A DNA stretch of 64,000 nucleotides from Yinghuangia sp045039925. Lineage in GTDB: Bacteria > Actinomycetota > Actinomycetes > Streptomycetales > Streptomycetaceae. Below, piece by piece: positions 24,843 to 33,376 of this stretch. The stretch spans positions 558,001-622,000 of the forward strand of contig CP108400.1 in assembly GCA_045039925.1 (NCBI GenBank), read 5' to 3'. The position numbers and the translations under genes were made by a program. Numbering within the stretch: the first letter of the stretch is position 1; the number at the start of each line of letters is the position of its first letter. Under the pieces are notes generated by a model. It was not told where the DNA came from. It ran no database searches and saw only the letters and a program-made list of their open reading frames with translations.

Positions 24843-24878
24843 CACGCCACTCGTCGAGCCCCGGTGTGTGCGGCTCGG

Positions 24879-25997
24879 TCAGTGCGTCCGGCGTACCGCC
24901 ATCAGCGCCGTGTCGTCGGCGAGTTCGCCGCCCGAGAACGCCCGGACCTGGTCCCCGATGAGCCACAGCAGCTCCGACAGGTCCACCGGGACGATGCCGG
25001 ACAGGGCTTCGGCGAGGTCGAAGCAGACTCCCGTCTCGTCGCGGGCCTCGCTGACCCCGTCCGTGTAGAGGAGCAGCGTGTCGCCGTTCCCGAACGGCAC
25101 GACGTCGACGGCGGCGGGCACGACCGGCCCGGCGGGCGCGAGCCGCGCGAACCCGAGCGGCAGTTCGGGCCTGCTCGGTTCCAGGACGCTCAGCCGACCG
25201 CCGCCCAGCAGCACCAGCGGCGCGATGTGGCCGCGGTTGACGATCCGCAGGTGCGCCTCGTCGCGGGGCAGTTCGACGATGACGGCGGTGGCGAACCTCT
25301 CGTCGGCGTCGGAGCCCTCCGAGGAGGCGTTCCAGCGCTCCGTGGACTCCTCCAGATACCCGGCCAGTTCGGCGATCGTCGGGACATGGTGTGCGGCCTC
25401 GCGGAACGCGCCGACGATCTGTCCGACGGTGCCGATGCCGTCGAGGCCCTTGCCGCGCACGTCGCCGAGGAGGAGGCGTACGCCGTACCGGGTGTCCTCG
25501 GCGGCGTAGAAGTCGCCGCCGATGCGGGCCGCGCTGCGCGCGGTGGCGTACCGTACGGCGACTTCGAGGTGTCCGAGGCGTCGCGGGATCGTCGGCAGCA
25601 CGGCCCGCTGCGCGGCGTCCGCGACGGCGCGCACCTCCACCAGACGGTCCTCGCCCCGGGCGAGCAGGGCGGCGATGAGTACGCTCAGCGCGAGCACCCC
25701 GGCCAGCGACACCAGGTCCAGCCAGATATCGGTGTCGGTGTCGGAGCTGTGGCGCAGCGCGAGGAGGACGGCGACGGCGGCGTCCGCGACGACGGCCGCG
25801 ACGGCGGCCCGGAACCGGAGCGTGACCGCCGCGAGGGGTCCGGCCGCCGCGAGCAACGGACCGGCGCGGTACGGCTCGGGGGTCGCGAACTCGAACACCA
25901 CGCCGGAGGCGATCATGAGCGGCACCAGCCACCGCATCCACGCCGGTCCGGCCAGCGGCCCGCGGGTGCGCGTGTCCTCCGAAGCCCAGCCGTCCAT
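24879..25997 (-). CDS. Membrane-anchored PP2C/SpoIIE-type serine phosphatase
   Basis: 372 residues. Three to four hydrophobic segments in residues 20-115 form a membrane domain. The SpoIIE phosphatase domain follows, with the metal-binding aspartates in IGGDFYAAED, LLLGDVRGKG, LLLYTDGVSEAR and DDTALMAV. A typical RsbU-like linker (VADAAQRAVLPTIPRRLGHLEVAVRY) precedes it. It should dephosphorylate an anti-anti-sigma factor in response to a membrane signal. No partner anti-sigma genes adjoin it. The start has only a weak ribosome binding site. Confidence 0.9.
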   Translation of the reverse strand: MDGWASEDTRTRGPLAGPAWMRWLVPLMIASGVVFEFATPEPYRAGPLLAAAGPLAAVTLRFRAAVAAVVADAAVAVLLALRHSSDTDTDIWLDLVSLAGVLALSVLIAALLARGEDRLVEVRAVADAAQRAVLPTIPRRLGHLEVAVRYATARSAARIGGDFYAAEDTRYGVRLLLGDVRGKGLDGIGTVGQIVGAFREAAHHVPTIAELAGYLEESTERWNASSEGSDADERFATAVIVELPRDEAHLRIVNRGHIAPLVLLGGGRLSVLEPSRPELPLGFARLAPAGPVVPAAVDVVPFGNGDTLLLYTDGVSEARDETGVCFDLAEALSGIVPVDLSELLWLIGDQVRAFSGGELADDTALMAVRRTH

Positions 25998-26208
25998 GGC
26001 ACGGCCGTTTGCCGCCCGCCCACCCGGCTAACCCGCCTGCCCGCAGAATCACCCGGTCACCACCCCCGGGCGGCGGCACCAGGGCGCCGAACGGCCGCAC
26101 CGCGACGCGTTCGGCGCCCGCAAGAGCTCGGCGGTCGCCCTCGCCGAGGAGTTCACGGGCCGCGGCGACCGCGATGTCGGCGCTGATGCGCGCGGACCGC
26201 GGCGGTGC

Positions 26209-26862
26209 TCACGACGCCGCCTCGCCCTCCTCGCCCCCCTCGCCCTGTTCGCGGGCGGCGTCGGCGGCGACCTGCCGGAGGGTGCGCCCGGTGAGCACCG
26301 ACTTCGCGCGGCGCGGGTCGGTGCCGTCGCCGCCCTTGGCGTGCCCGTCCTTGCGCTTGACGAGGATCCAGGTCTCCTGCTCCCCCGGCCCGCCGCCGCG
26401 GGTGCGGGTCAGGGCGAACCCTCCGTGCAGCTTGTCGCCGTCCATCCAGAACGACGCGTGGCCGCTCTCGATCGCCTCGTCGAAGGGGATCTCGTTGCCG
26501 CGCTTGTCCGTCGCCATGCTGCGGTACGTGCCCTGGTCCCACACGATCACCGTGCCGCCGCCGTACTCGCCCTTGGCGATGACCCCCTCGAAGTCGCGGT
26601 AGTCCATCGGGTGGTCCTCGGTCGGCACGGCCAGGCGTTTGACGGCGGGGTCGTGCGACGGGCCCTTCGGCACCGCCCACGATTTGAGGACGCCGTCGAC
26701 CTCCAGGCGGAAGTCGAAGTGCGTGCGCGTCGCGTCGTGGATCTGGACGACGAACTCCGGTGCCTCGCCGGGCCCGCCCGGTTCGTGCGCGCCCCGCGGC
26801 TCGGCGGTCTTGGCGAAGTCGCGCTTGCGCCGGTATTCCTCGAGGGCGTCGGACTGGGCCAC
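26209..26862 (-). CDS. DNA 3'-phosphoesterase (LigD PE-domain protein)
   Basis: 217 residues from a GTG with GGAGG upstream. HDATRTHFDFRLEVDG with His42, His48, Asp50 and Arg52, and TEDHPMDY with His84 and Tyr88, reproduce the active-site residues described for the LigD phosphoesterase domain; by my recollection even the numbering matches the Pseudomonas enzyme. It trims 3' ribonucleotides and phosphates at double-strand breaks in Ku/LigD end joining. Here it is a stand-alone module next to a polymerase module, as in many Streptomyces. The C-terminus is acidic and Gly-rich. Confidence 0.92.
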   Translation of the reverse strand: MAQSDALEEYRRKRDFAKTAEPRGAHEPGGPGEAPEFVVQIHDATRTHFDFRLEVDGVLKSWAVPKGPSHDPAVKRLAVPTEDHPMDYRDFEGVIAKGEYGGGTVIVWDQGTYRSMATDKRGNEIPFDEAIESGHASFWMDGDKLHGGFALTRTRGGGPGEQETWILVKRKDGHAKGGDGTDPRRAKSVLTGRTLRQVAADAAREQGEGGEEGEAAS

Positions 26863-27017
26863 GGCTTCCTCCGGCGGTGCTGGTAGTGCTGGTAGCGCTG
26901 GTGATGCCTGATCGTGCGCGGTGGGGCGTCGTACGCGGGGCCGCTACCCGCTCGGCGCCGGCACAACCGCCCGCCGCAACCGCACCGCACGGTCGGCCGC
27001 GCCCCCTCCGGCAGGCC

Positions 27018-27926
27018 CTACGACCGGAGCGCGTCGAGGCGGCGCCGTGCCGCGCCGAGGCCGTGCCCGCGGCTGGGGGCATCCGCCCAGGGGTCGTCGT
27101 CCAGGCGTTCGAGCACGGTGGTGACGGTCCACTTCCGCGCGGTCAGGCCGGGTTCCTCGACCTCGTCCCAGGTGACCGGTGCCGCGACCGGCGCGCCGGC
27201 GCGGGCGCGTACCGAGTACGGGGCCACGGCGGTCTGCGCGTACGCGTTCCGCTGCACGTCGAGGTACAGCCGCCCGCCGCGGGCGGCCTTGCGCGGCGCG
27301 GTCGTGAGCGCGTCGGGGTACCGCGCGGCCAGGACGTCGGCGGTGTCGTGGGCGAACGTACGCACGGTGTCGAAGTCGGCGCGGCGGTCCAACGCGACGA
27401 TGACGTGCAGGCCGCGCGACCCCGTGGTCATGACGGTGCTGTCGAGACGCAGCTCGTCCAGCAGCTCGCGCAACCCGAGGGCCGCGTCACGCACCGCCGG
27501 GAAGTCGTCGCCGGAGGGGTCGAGGTCGAAGACGAGCCGGTCCGGGTGGTCGGTCTTGTCGGCCTTGGACAGCCACCGGTGCAGGGTCACGGAGGCCTGG
27601 TTGGCCAGGTACACGAGCGTCGCGGCGTTGTCGGCGATCGGGTGTTCGACGGTTCCGCCGACCTTCGCGACCTCGGCGCGCCGGATCCAGTCCGGGAAGT
27701 AGTCCGGCGCGTTCTTCTGCATGAGCGGGCGCTTCCCGATGCCGTCCGGGTAACGCTCCATCATCAGCGGTCGGCCGCGGGTGTGCGGCAGCATGCGCTC
27801 GGCGACCGCCGCGTAGTACCGGGCGAGGTCGGCCTTCGTGATGCCGTCGTCCGGGAAGAGCACCTTGTCGGGGCGCGTGAGCGCGACCGTGCGCCCTCCG
27901 ACACGGACATCCGTCTGAGCCGCCAT
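27018..27926 (-). CDS. ligD: Non-homologous end-joining polymerase (LigD POL-domain protein)
   Basis: 302 residues of the archaeo-eukaryotic primase-like POL module. The catalytic Asp pair is in LVFDLDPSGDDF, and TTGSRGLHVIVAL supplies the Ser-His nucleotide-binding element; GGRLYLDVQRNAYAQTAVAPYSVR is the third conserved block with the last Asp. It fills gaps and adds ribonucleotides at breaks. Neither a ligase module nor ku is in this window, so the system is split. It is 155 bp upstream of the phosphoesterase gene on the same strand and may share its transcript. Confidence 0.93.
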   Translation of the reverse strand: MAAQTDVRVGGRTVALTRPDKVLFPDDGITKADLARYYAAVAERMLPHTRGRPLMMERYPDGIGKRPLMQKNAPDYFPDWIRRAEVAKVGGTVEHPIADNAATLVYLANQASVTLHRWLSKADKTDHPDRLVFDLDPSGDDFPAVRDAALGLRELLDELRLDSTVMTTGSRGLHVIVALDRRADFDTVRTFAHDTADVLAARYPDALTTAPRKAARGGRLYLDVQRNAYAQTAVAPYSVRARAGAPVAAPVTWDEVEEPGLTARKWTVTTVLERLDDDPWADAPSRGHGLGAARRRLDALRS

Positions 27927-28062
27927 GGTGACCCGCTCCGTTCCCGTTTCCCGGCACCGGCCGGACTTCCTGGGCGCCTGCCCGTTCCGCGCGTTTCCAC
28001 ACGCGGAGGGGGCCCGGCCGGTGCTGGGACGGTTTGCGGGGCGGATCTACCGCACTGCGGGC

Positions 28063-28896
28063 CTACCAGAGCTCGTCGACGTACTTGTCCGTGCCGGGGC
28101 TGGTGCGGTGGAACGGCGCGGCGAGGCGTACGTCGGCCAGTCCGGCGGCCTCGATGCCGTCCGTGTAGGCGCGGAGCCCCGCGAGGGTGTCGGCGATGTC
28201 GCCGTGCGCGAAGAAGAGCTGCACGAGGCGTCCGGCGCCGCCGGGCGCGCTGCCGAGCGGCATCGGCTGCTTCGTGCGCACTTCCTCCTCGCCCGGGGAC
28301 GGCGCCCACGCCGAGGCGATCTCGATCGCGGAGTCCTTCAGCAGGGCGGGCAGGTGGTCGGCGGTCAGGGACGCGAGCAGGTCGCCGGCGGTGCCGGTGC
28401 GCGCGTCCAGCCACAGGGCCACGATGCCGTCGTACCCGTGGTCCAGGGCGAGGTCGACGGGGACCGGGTCGTCGTCGCGGTAGGAGGCGCCCAGGTGCTC
28501 GAACAGCACCGTGTGGACGTGGGTGCGCTCCGGGAAGCCGCGCCCGTTGCCGTACAGGTAGGAGACCTGCGGGCGGGCCCAGTCGTCGAAGTGGTCCTTG
28601 TGGCGGCCCTTCTCGACCCAGTAGATGCCGACGTAGCTGCCGGCGTCGGCGGGTTCGGCGACCTCGGTGCCGTTGCCGGGCCAGCGCTGGTCCTTCAGGG
28701 CGCGGGTGGCGACCCAGCGGCTGCCGGCGAACAGGTGCGGGCCGACCATGCACCCGCCGTAGAAGTGGTCGCGCTCGTACCAGCGGTTGTACGCGCGCTC
28801 GTACCCCTTATGCGGGTCGACCAGCGTGAGCAGCATGCTGCCCACCTTGACCGGGTAGTCGTCGACTCCGCCCACTTCCAACGGCTGGTAAGTCAT
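28063..28896 (-). CDS. Conserved actinobacterial protein, EthD-like dimeric alpha-beta barrel pattern
   Basis: 277 residues, AGGAGG upstream of the ATG. NRWYERDHFYGGCMVGPHLFAGSRW near residue 37 resembles EthD-type and related alpha-beta-barrel proteins in which a WYxxxH motif occurs; a second similar half seems to follow, so it may be an internally duplicated barrel. No signal peptide. A TetR-type inverted repeat lies 65 bp upstream. With the alpha/beta hydrolase, VOC dioxygenase and TetR genes next to it, a role in catabolism of an aromatic or lipid compound is likely but unproven. Confidence 0.6.
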   Translation of the reverse strand: MTYQPLEVGGVDDYPVKVGSMLLTLVDPHKGYERAYNRWYERDHFYGGCMVGPHLFAGSRWVATRALKDQRWPGNGTEVAEPADAGSYVGIYWVEKGRHKDHFDDWARPQVSYLYGNGRGFPERTHVHTVLFEHLGASYRDDDPVPVDLALDHGYDGIVALWLDARTGTAGDLLASLTADHLPALLKDSAIEIASAWAPSPGEEEVRTKQPMPLGSAPGGAGRLVQLFFAHGDIADTLAGLRAYTDGIEAAGLADVRLAAPFHRTSPGTDKYVDELW

Positions 28897-28960
28897 CGGG
28901 TCCTCCTGGCTGCCGCGTCTCGGGGACGCCGTGCATGCCGCGCCCCGGCCCTCGGAACCT

Positions 28961-28981
28961 AAACTGATGATCCGTCAGTTT
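28961..28981. promoter_or_regulatory. TetR-type inverted repeat
   Basis: AAACTGA at 28961-28967 is mirrored by TCAGTTT at 28975-28981; the core reads CTGACGGATCATCAG on the minus strand. It lies upstream of the 28896 start, and the TetR gene at 30829 is the obvious candidate binder. A nearly identical core occurs at 48684. Confidence 0.65.
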
Positions 28982-29006
28982 CAAGTGGGTCCGGAGGCGG
29001 CCGGGA

Positions 29007-30122
29007 TCAGGTGCGCTCCGCGACCCACGCGGCGATGAGGTCGGCGGCCTGCGGGCGGGCCGTCGGCGGGTCCTGGAGATAGTGGTCGGCCTTGAGGAAC
29101 GCTAGCGACTTGTCGAGGGCGGCGAGCCCGTCATGCAGGGTCCGGGCGTCGCTGTCGTGGACGCCGGTGTCCGCGGTGGCGTGCACGACGAGCGACGGCA
29201 CCGTGATCCGGGCCAGGTGGGGCGCGGCGGTGCACTGCGACGTACGCAGGCTCCACATCGACAGCCAGGTCCGCAGCGTGCAGGAGCCGGCGATGCCGAA
29301 GACGCCGTAGTTGGCCTTGGCCGGCTCGCCCTGGTAGCACCAGTTGGGGCGGCGGTCGGACGGTTCGAGGGCCGGGTCGATCATGCGCAGGTCCGCCCAG
29401 GTGCGCGGGACGGCGAACAGCCGGTCGCGGGCCCGACCACCACGCAGTGCCTCGAGTTCGGCGAGTGCCCAGTCGGTGATGCGCTCGTTGCGGGCGCGTT
29501 GCGCGGCGCGGTAGCGGTGCCGGAACGCGGCGTCGTAGGGCGGGCCGTGCCGCGGGTCGAACGGGTCGAGGGCCGGATCCACGGAGAGCGGGTCGGCCTC
29601 GTCGGTGACGGACGGGTCCATCCAGGCGGTCAGCACCTCGGGGCGGCCCGCGTGTGCGGCGAGTGCGACGAACAGGTCGCCCGGCGGGAGGCCGTACGCC
29701 TGCTCCAGCGGCCGCATCCCCGGCGCCGGCGTCACGTTTGGCTCCACGGCTTGCGACTGGTACGCGGCCATCAGCGACCCGCCGCCGGAGTTTCCGAGCA
29801 GCACCACCCGTTCCACTCCGGCCTGTTCGCGCAGCCAGCGCACGCCTACGCCGATCTCGACGAGGGCGTGGTCGAGCAGGAAGTACGCCTCGTTGCCGCG
29901 GAACCGGGTGTTCCAGCCGAGGAACCCGTAGCCGCGCTCGGCCAGGTGCTCCGCGAGGTAGTGCTCGGAGAAGTCGACGTTGTAGTGCGTCGCGACGAAC
30001 GCGGTGCGCGGCCGCTCCCCCGCCGGGCGGTGGTAAATCCCTTGGCAGGGATGGCCGCCCGCACCCGCACGGCCGATCAGCGGGGACGGCAGCCCGACGA
30101 ACTCCCGGTGGATCTCCGCCAT
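29007..30122 (-). CDS. Alpha/beta hydrolase
   Basis: 371 residues with GAGGAGG upstream of the ATG. LLGNSGGGSLMAAY contains the nucleophile elbow G-N-S-G-G near residue 110; a PSLVVHATADTGV strand and ADHYLQDPP near the C-terminus supply the Asp and His of the triad. The fold fits a cytosolic ester or C-C bond hydrolase. Divergent from the VOC dioxygenase across a 125-bp gap, suggesting that the two act in sequence, ring cleavage then hydrolysis. Confidence 0.85.
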   Translation of the reverse strand: MAEIHREFVGLPSPLIGRAGAGGHPCQGIYHRPAGERPRTAFVATHYNVDFSEHYLAEHLAERGYGFLGWNTRFRGNEAYFLLDHALVEIGVGVRWLREQAGVERVVLLGNSGGGSLMAAYQSQAVEPNVTPAPGMRPLEQAYGLPPGDLFVALAAHAGRPEVLTAWMDPSVTDEADPLSVDPALDPFDPRHGPPYDAAFRHRYRAAQRARNERITDWALAELEALRGGRARDRLFAVPRTWADLRMIDPALEPSDRRPNWCYQGEPAKANYGVFGIAGSCTLRTWLSMWSLRTSQCTAAPHLARITVPSLVVHATADTGVHDSDARTLHDGLAALDKSLAFLKADHYLQDPPTARPQAADLIAAWVAERT

Positions 30123-30247
30123 TACGGCCTCCTCGGGGCTGTGGCCGCGGCTGCGGCTGCGGATCGGGGCGGCGGCGGTACTGGCAAGGAACTGAAACTG
30201 AGCTTAGATTCGGAAACAATACTCGCCGAGTGGCGTGGGAGGCCGAT

Positions 30248-30832
30248 ATGACCTGGCAGAACCCGGAGTTCACGCTCGGCGGGGTGAACCACCTCGCCTT
30301 GGTCTGCTCTGACATGCGGCGCACGGTGGACTTCTACTCGGGTGTCCTCGGGATGCGCCTGGCAAAGACGGTCGACCTGCCCGGCGGGGCGGGGCAGCAC
30401 TTCTTCTTCGACATGGGCGGCGGCAACTACCTGGCGTTCTTCTGGTTCGCCGACGCCCCCGACGCGGTGCCCGGGGTGTCGACCGCGGCGGCGATGCCCG
30501 GGATCGGCGACTTCCGTACGGCCGTGGGCTCGATGAACCACCTCGCCGTCTCGGTGCCCGAGGAACGGTTCCTGGAGTACCGCGCGAAGCTCAGGGGAAA
30601 GGGTGTCCGGGTCGGGCCGATCATCGACCACGACGACAGCCCGCTCGGCTTCTCCCCCGAGTTGCACGACGGCACCTTCGTGCGGTCGTTCTACTTCCAG
30701 GACCCGGACGGCATCCTGCTCGAATTCGCTTGCTGGCGACGGGAGATCGGCCGGGAAGGCGATGTCGTCCATGAGCCGCGCACGGTACGCGACCGGGTCG
30801 CTCCGGTCGTCCCCGTCGCTCCCGGGCGGTGA
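30248..30832 (+). CDS. VOC-family (extradiol dioxygenase-like) protein
   Basis: 194 residues; GGGAGG upstream of the ATG. The vicinal oxygen chelate fold is shown by NHLALVCSDMRRTVDFYSGVLGM and SMNHLAVSV, with likely metal ligands His15, His98 and Glu159 (in DGILLEFACW). Single-module proteins of this size include type I extradiol dioxygenases and glyoxalase-like enzymes. Its stop codon overlaps a GTG start of the TetR gene, so regulator and enzyme are coupled. An AAACTGA half-site at 30195-30201 in its promoter resembles the repeat at 28961. Confidence 0.87.
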   Translation: MTWQNPEFTLGGVNHLALVCSDMRRTVDFYSGVLGMRLAKTVDLPGGAGQHFFFDMGGGNYLAFFWFADAPDAVPGVSTAAAMPGIGDFRTAVGSMNHLAVSVPEERFLEYRAKLRGKGVRVGPIIDHDDSPLGFSPELHDGTFVRSFYFQDPDGILLEFACWRREIGREGDVVHEPRTVRDRVAPVVPVAPGR

Positions 30833-31542
30833 CGCCACGCGCCGTCGTGGACGAACCGACGCCCGTACCCGGCACAATGCGGACCACGATGACGAACACA
30901 ACCGACCGTAGCCCGGCGGCGCCCGCCGAACGCCCTGCCAAGGCAACGCGCAAGGGCCGCGAGACCGACGCCGCGTTCCGCGACGCCGCGCGCGCGGTGT
31001 TCGCCCGCGACGGGTACCTCAACGCGCGGATCAGCGACATAGCCGCCGAGGCCGGCAAGTCCGTGGCGTCGTTCTACAACTACTACGACACGAAGGCGGC
31101 CCTCCTCGTGGCACTGGCCGAGGAGTTCCACGAGGAGGCCACCGAACTCGCGGTGCTGCCGTTCCGGAGCGGGCAGCCGCGCGAGGAATCGCTGCGGCAG
31201 GCGGTGGCGGCCTTCTGGCGCACGTACGCCAAACGCCGCGGCGAACTGATCGGCGTGTTCCAGGCCGCCATGCTGGAAGAGGAGTTCCTCGACCGCTGGC
31301 TCGACATCCGGGCCGAGGCGGTGCAGCGCATCGCGGCCGAGATCCGGCACGCCCAGGGCGCCGGGTTCTGCCCGGGCGTCGATCCCGTGCTCACGGCTTC
31401 CGCGTTGTCGGCGATGCTGGAGCACTTCTGCTACATCTGGCAGGCGCAGGGCGGCGAACGCGTCCCGCACGACTACTCCGACGCGCGCGCGATCGACGCG
31501 CTGGCGACGATCTGGGTGAAGTCGATCTACTGGCGCCCCTGA
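30829..31542 (+). CDS. TetR-family transcriptional regulator
   Basis: 237 residues from the coupled GTG; ATG at 30877 or 30889 would give a more typical length. The helix-turn-helix is AARAVFARDGYLNARISDIAAEAGKSVASFYNYYDTKAALL, a classical TetR N-terminus. The C-terminal domain ends in WQAQGG...IDALATIWVKSIYW, as in regulators of fatty acid or aromatic catabolism. It probably represses its own operon and the divergent genes through the inverted repeats at 28961 and 30195. Confidence 0.9.
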   Translation: MTPRAVVDEPTPVPGTMRTTMTNTTDRSPAAPAERPAKATRKGRETDAAFRDAARAVFARDGYLNARISDIAAEAGKSVASFYNYYDTKAALLVALAEEFHEEATELAVLPFRSGQPREESLRQAVAAFWRTYAKRRGELIGVFQAAMLEEEFLDRWLDIRAEAVQRIAAEIRHAQGAGFCPGVDPVLTASALSAMLEHFCYIWQAQGGERVPHDYSDARAIDALATIWVKSIYWRP

Positions 31543-31560
31543 CGAGGGACGGCGCCGGAA

Positions 31561-31596
31561 GCACCGGTCAGCACCGTTCGGCACCGGTCAGCACCG
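31561..31596. repeat. 16-bp direct repeat
   Basis: GCACCGGTCAGCACCG occurs at 31561-31576 and 31581-31596, separated by TTCG, in the gap between the TetR and GtrA-like genes. Each copy is itself partly repetitive. No function is evident. Confidence 0.6.
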
Positions 31597-31622
31597 AGCC
31601 GCGCCGGAAGCGCCGCGCGGCG

Positions 31623-32102
31623 TCAGGCAGCGGTGACGACGTGGGCCGGGGTGTTGGTGTGGACCGCGTGCCGCACGGGGACCGAAGTCGACTGCGGCCT
31701 TACGGACTTCGTGCCGCGGGCGAACACGACGACCTTGAGCGCCACGAACCGGCCGATGCCGGCCAGCCCCGAGGCCGTGAGGTAGACGGCCTGCTGGGTC
31801 AGCGCGCCGGCTTCGCTGTCGACCGCGTCGAGGCCCAGCAGCGCGCAGGTCGTGACGAGGTACGCCGCGACCGCCGTCGCCGTGGACTCCAGATGCACGC
31901 GGAGACTGGCCGCCCCCTGGCGGAACGTGATCCGGCTGTGGAGCTCGCTGGCGGCGGCCGTGGACACCACGGTGACGACCGCGTTCGCGACCGCCACCGA
32001 CATCGTCCCGGTCATGAGGAGCAGGGCGCCGCTGGAGAGCAAACCGACACCGCCGCCGCAGAGGACGAAGCGGGCGAACGAGGCGACTGCGTGCCGGTCC
32101 AT
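31623..32102 (-). CDS. GtrA-family membrane protein
   Basis: 159 residues from ATG 32102, with a GGGGGG tract 5 nt upstream. Four hydrophobic segments (VLCGGGVGLLSSGALLLMTG, VANAVVTVVSTAAASE, VAAYLVTTCALLGLD, LTASGLAGIGRFVALKVVVF) with the family hallmark ELHSRITF between TM2 and TM3. GtrA proteins help flip or deliver lipid-linked sugars for surface polysaccharide or glycolipid modification. No glycosyltransferase partner adjoins it. Two inverted repeats upstream suggest dedicated regulation. Confidence 0.82.
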   Translation of the reverse strand: MDRHAVASFARFVLCGGGVGLLSSGALLLMTGTMSVAVANAVVTVVSTAAASELHSRITFRQGAASLRVHLESTATAVAAYLVTTCALLGLDAVDSEAGALTQQAVYLTASGLAGIGRFVALKVVVFARGTKSVRPQSTSVPVRHAVHTNTPAHVVTAA

Positions 32103-32134
32103 GCGTGCCCCCCAGAGCCTGCCGAGTCTCAAGT

Positions 32135-32194
32135 GGAGAATTTATCTCCGGTTGCAAGGAGAGACTAGCAGTAGTGGAGAGATTTCCTCCACTA
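32135..32194. promoter_or_regulatory. Two related inverted repeats upstream of the GtrA-like gene
   Basis: GGAGA/TCTCC at 32135-32149 with a 5-bp AT-rich spacer and TAGTGGAG/CTCCACTA at 32172-32194 with a 7-bp spacer share the half-site GTGGAG. Both are in the AT-rich promoter region just upstream of the ATG at 32102, as expected for a repressor that binds two sites. Confidence 0.55.
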
Positions 32195-32481
32195 ATTTTC
32201 CGGCGCACGGGCGCAAGGGCGCGCGGGAGCACGGCGACGCGGCGCAACGGGGGCTTCGGCACGCCCGCACCGGGGGCGGCACGGCCGTACTCGGCGGCCC
32301 GACCACGAGCAGGAAGGCAGTCGGACGCCGGCGGCCGAGGCCGAAGGCGGGGATGAGGGTGGGCTTATGCCGTACGGATACGACGTATATGTACAGGTTT
32401 CCACCATGGCCAGGAGCCCGCAAGTGCCGCCCCGAGCGATCCACTCGACGGAGGGGCCCGGCCCCGGCCTGTCACGCCGGA
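32195..32481. other. Intergenic region without recognised gene
   Basis: Between the GtrA-like promoter and the chimeric pseudogene no frame has a convincing start or known motif. It may hold further debris from the deletion that made the pseudogene. Confidence 0.4.
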
Positions 32482-33218
32482 CTAGCGGGACGCTCCCGCG
32501 GGGCCGGAGCCGACGGGCCGACCGCACTGGTTGAACATCGTCAGGAGCGAGGTCTCCGAGAGGCCGTACCCCTCCAGGATCCCGACTCCGAAGTGCCGGT
32601 CGAAGCGGGCCGGCAGGTCACGCGGCAGGGGCTCGCCTCCCGAGATGGCGGTGCGCAGCGCGGTGGGCCTGGGCAGCGCGTCGTCGGCGACGGAGGCATC
32701 CAGCAACGCCCGGTACATCGCGGGGACACCGGCGAACGTTCGTCGTCGCGGCGTTGCAGTTCGGACTCGGTGGCCCGGTAGCCGCTCGCGACGGCCTCCG
32801 AGTGCCGGTCGATCACCCGCATGATCGCGGTGGAGACTTCGAGGAAGGTCGGCAGGGCGATGGTCGACTCGCCCTGGGCGTCCTCCAGGATCATGTGCAT
32901 CAGCACCTCGGTGGCGAGCCGGTAGGCGCGCAGGACCGCCTCCAACGGCACGCCCTGCTGGGCCCGTTGGCGTCCGGTGCTGCGGGCCGCGACCAACTCG
33001 TCCTTGTCGGAGACCGGCGCGCCGGACAGCACGGTCAGGATGCGCCGCACGTTGGCGACCACCGACCTGTGCAGCACCCCGCGCGGTACGCGGCCCCGGA
33101 CCTGGTAGGTCGGTTCCTGCGCGATGATCCGCCCGACGACACGATCGGCGATCGCTTCCACCCGGTCCAGCATCCGCGTGGCGGAAGCCGTCAAGACCTT
33201 GCGCGACGTGGGGTCCAT
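32482..33218 (-). pseudogene. Chimeric pseudogene: PucR-family regulator 5' part joined to acyl-CoA ligase fragment
   Basis: From ATG 33218 the frame encodes an intact-looking PucR-family N-terminal domain up to SELQRRDDER (about residue 158), which in intact relatives leads into the central and DNA-binding domains. At about 32745 the sequence switches, in a different frame, to FAGVPAMYRALLDAS, then AISGGEPLPRDLPARFDRHF and EGYGLSETS, internal segments of a FadD/MenE-type AMP-binding enzyme. That fragment lacks the ATP-binding loop and the C-terminal domain and ends at a stop at 32482. A deletion that fused two unrelated genes out of frame is the simplest explanation. Neither activity should survive. 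Confidence 0.75.
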
Positions 33219-33376
33219 GGCGGGCGAGCGTAGCGAACACACCGCACTTGGATGAACAGTGCGAAAACCCAGGTTGACGCCGCGTGTTCTGTGCACGCGG
33301 CCAACGCCGGCCGTGCGGCCGCCGGAATACGCTGCTTCCGGCGGCCACGGGCCCGAGCGGATGTCGGGGACGATTC

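Noticed and set aside
25998..26208. Possible extra gene between the phosphatase and LigD phosphoesterase genes
   Set aside because: A leftward frame has some protein-like stretches, but no start with a ribosome binding site and no recognisable family.
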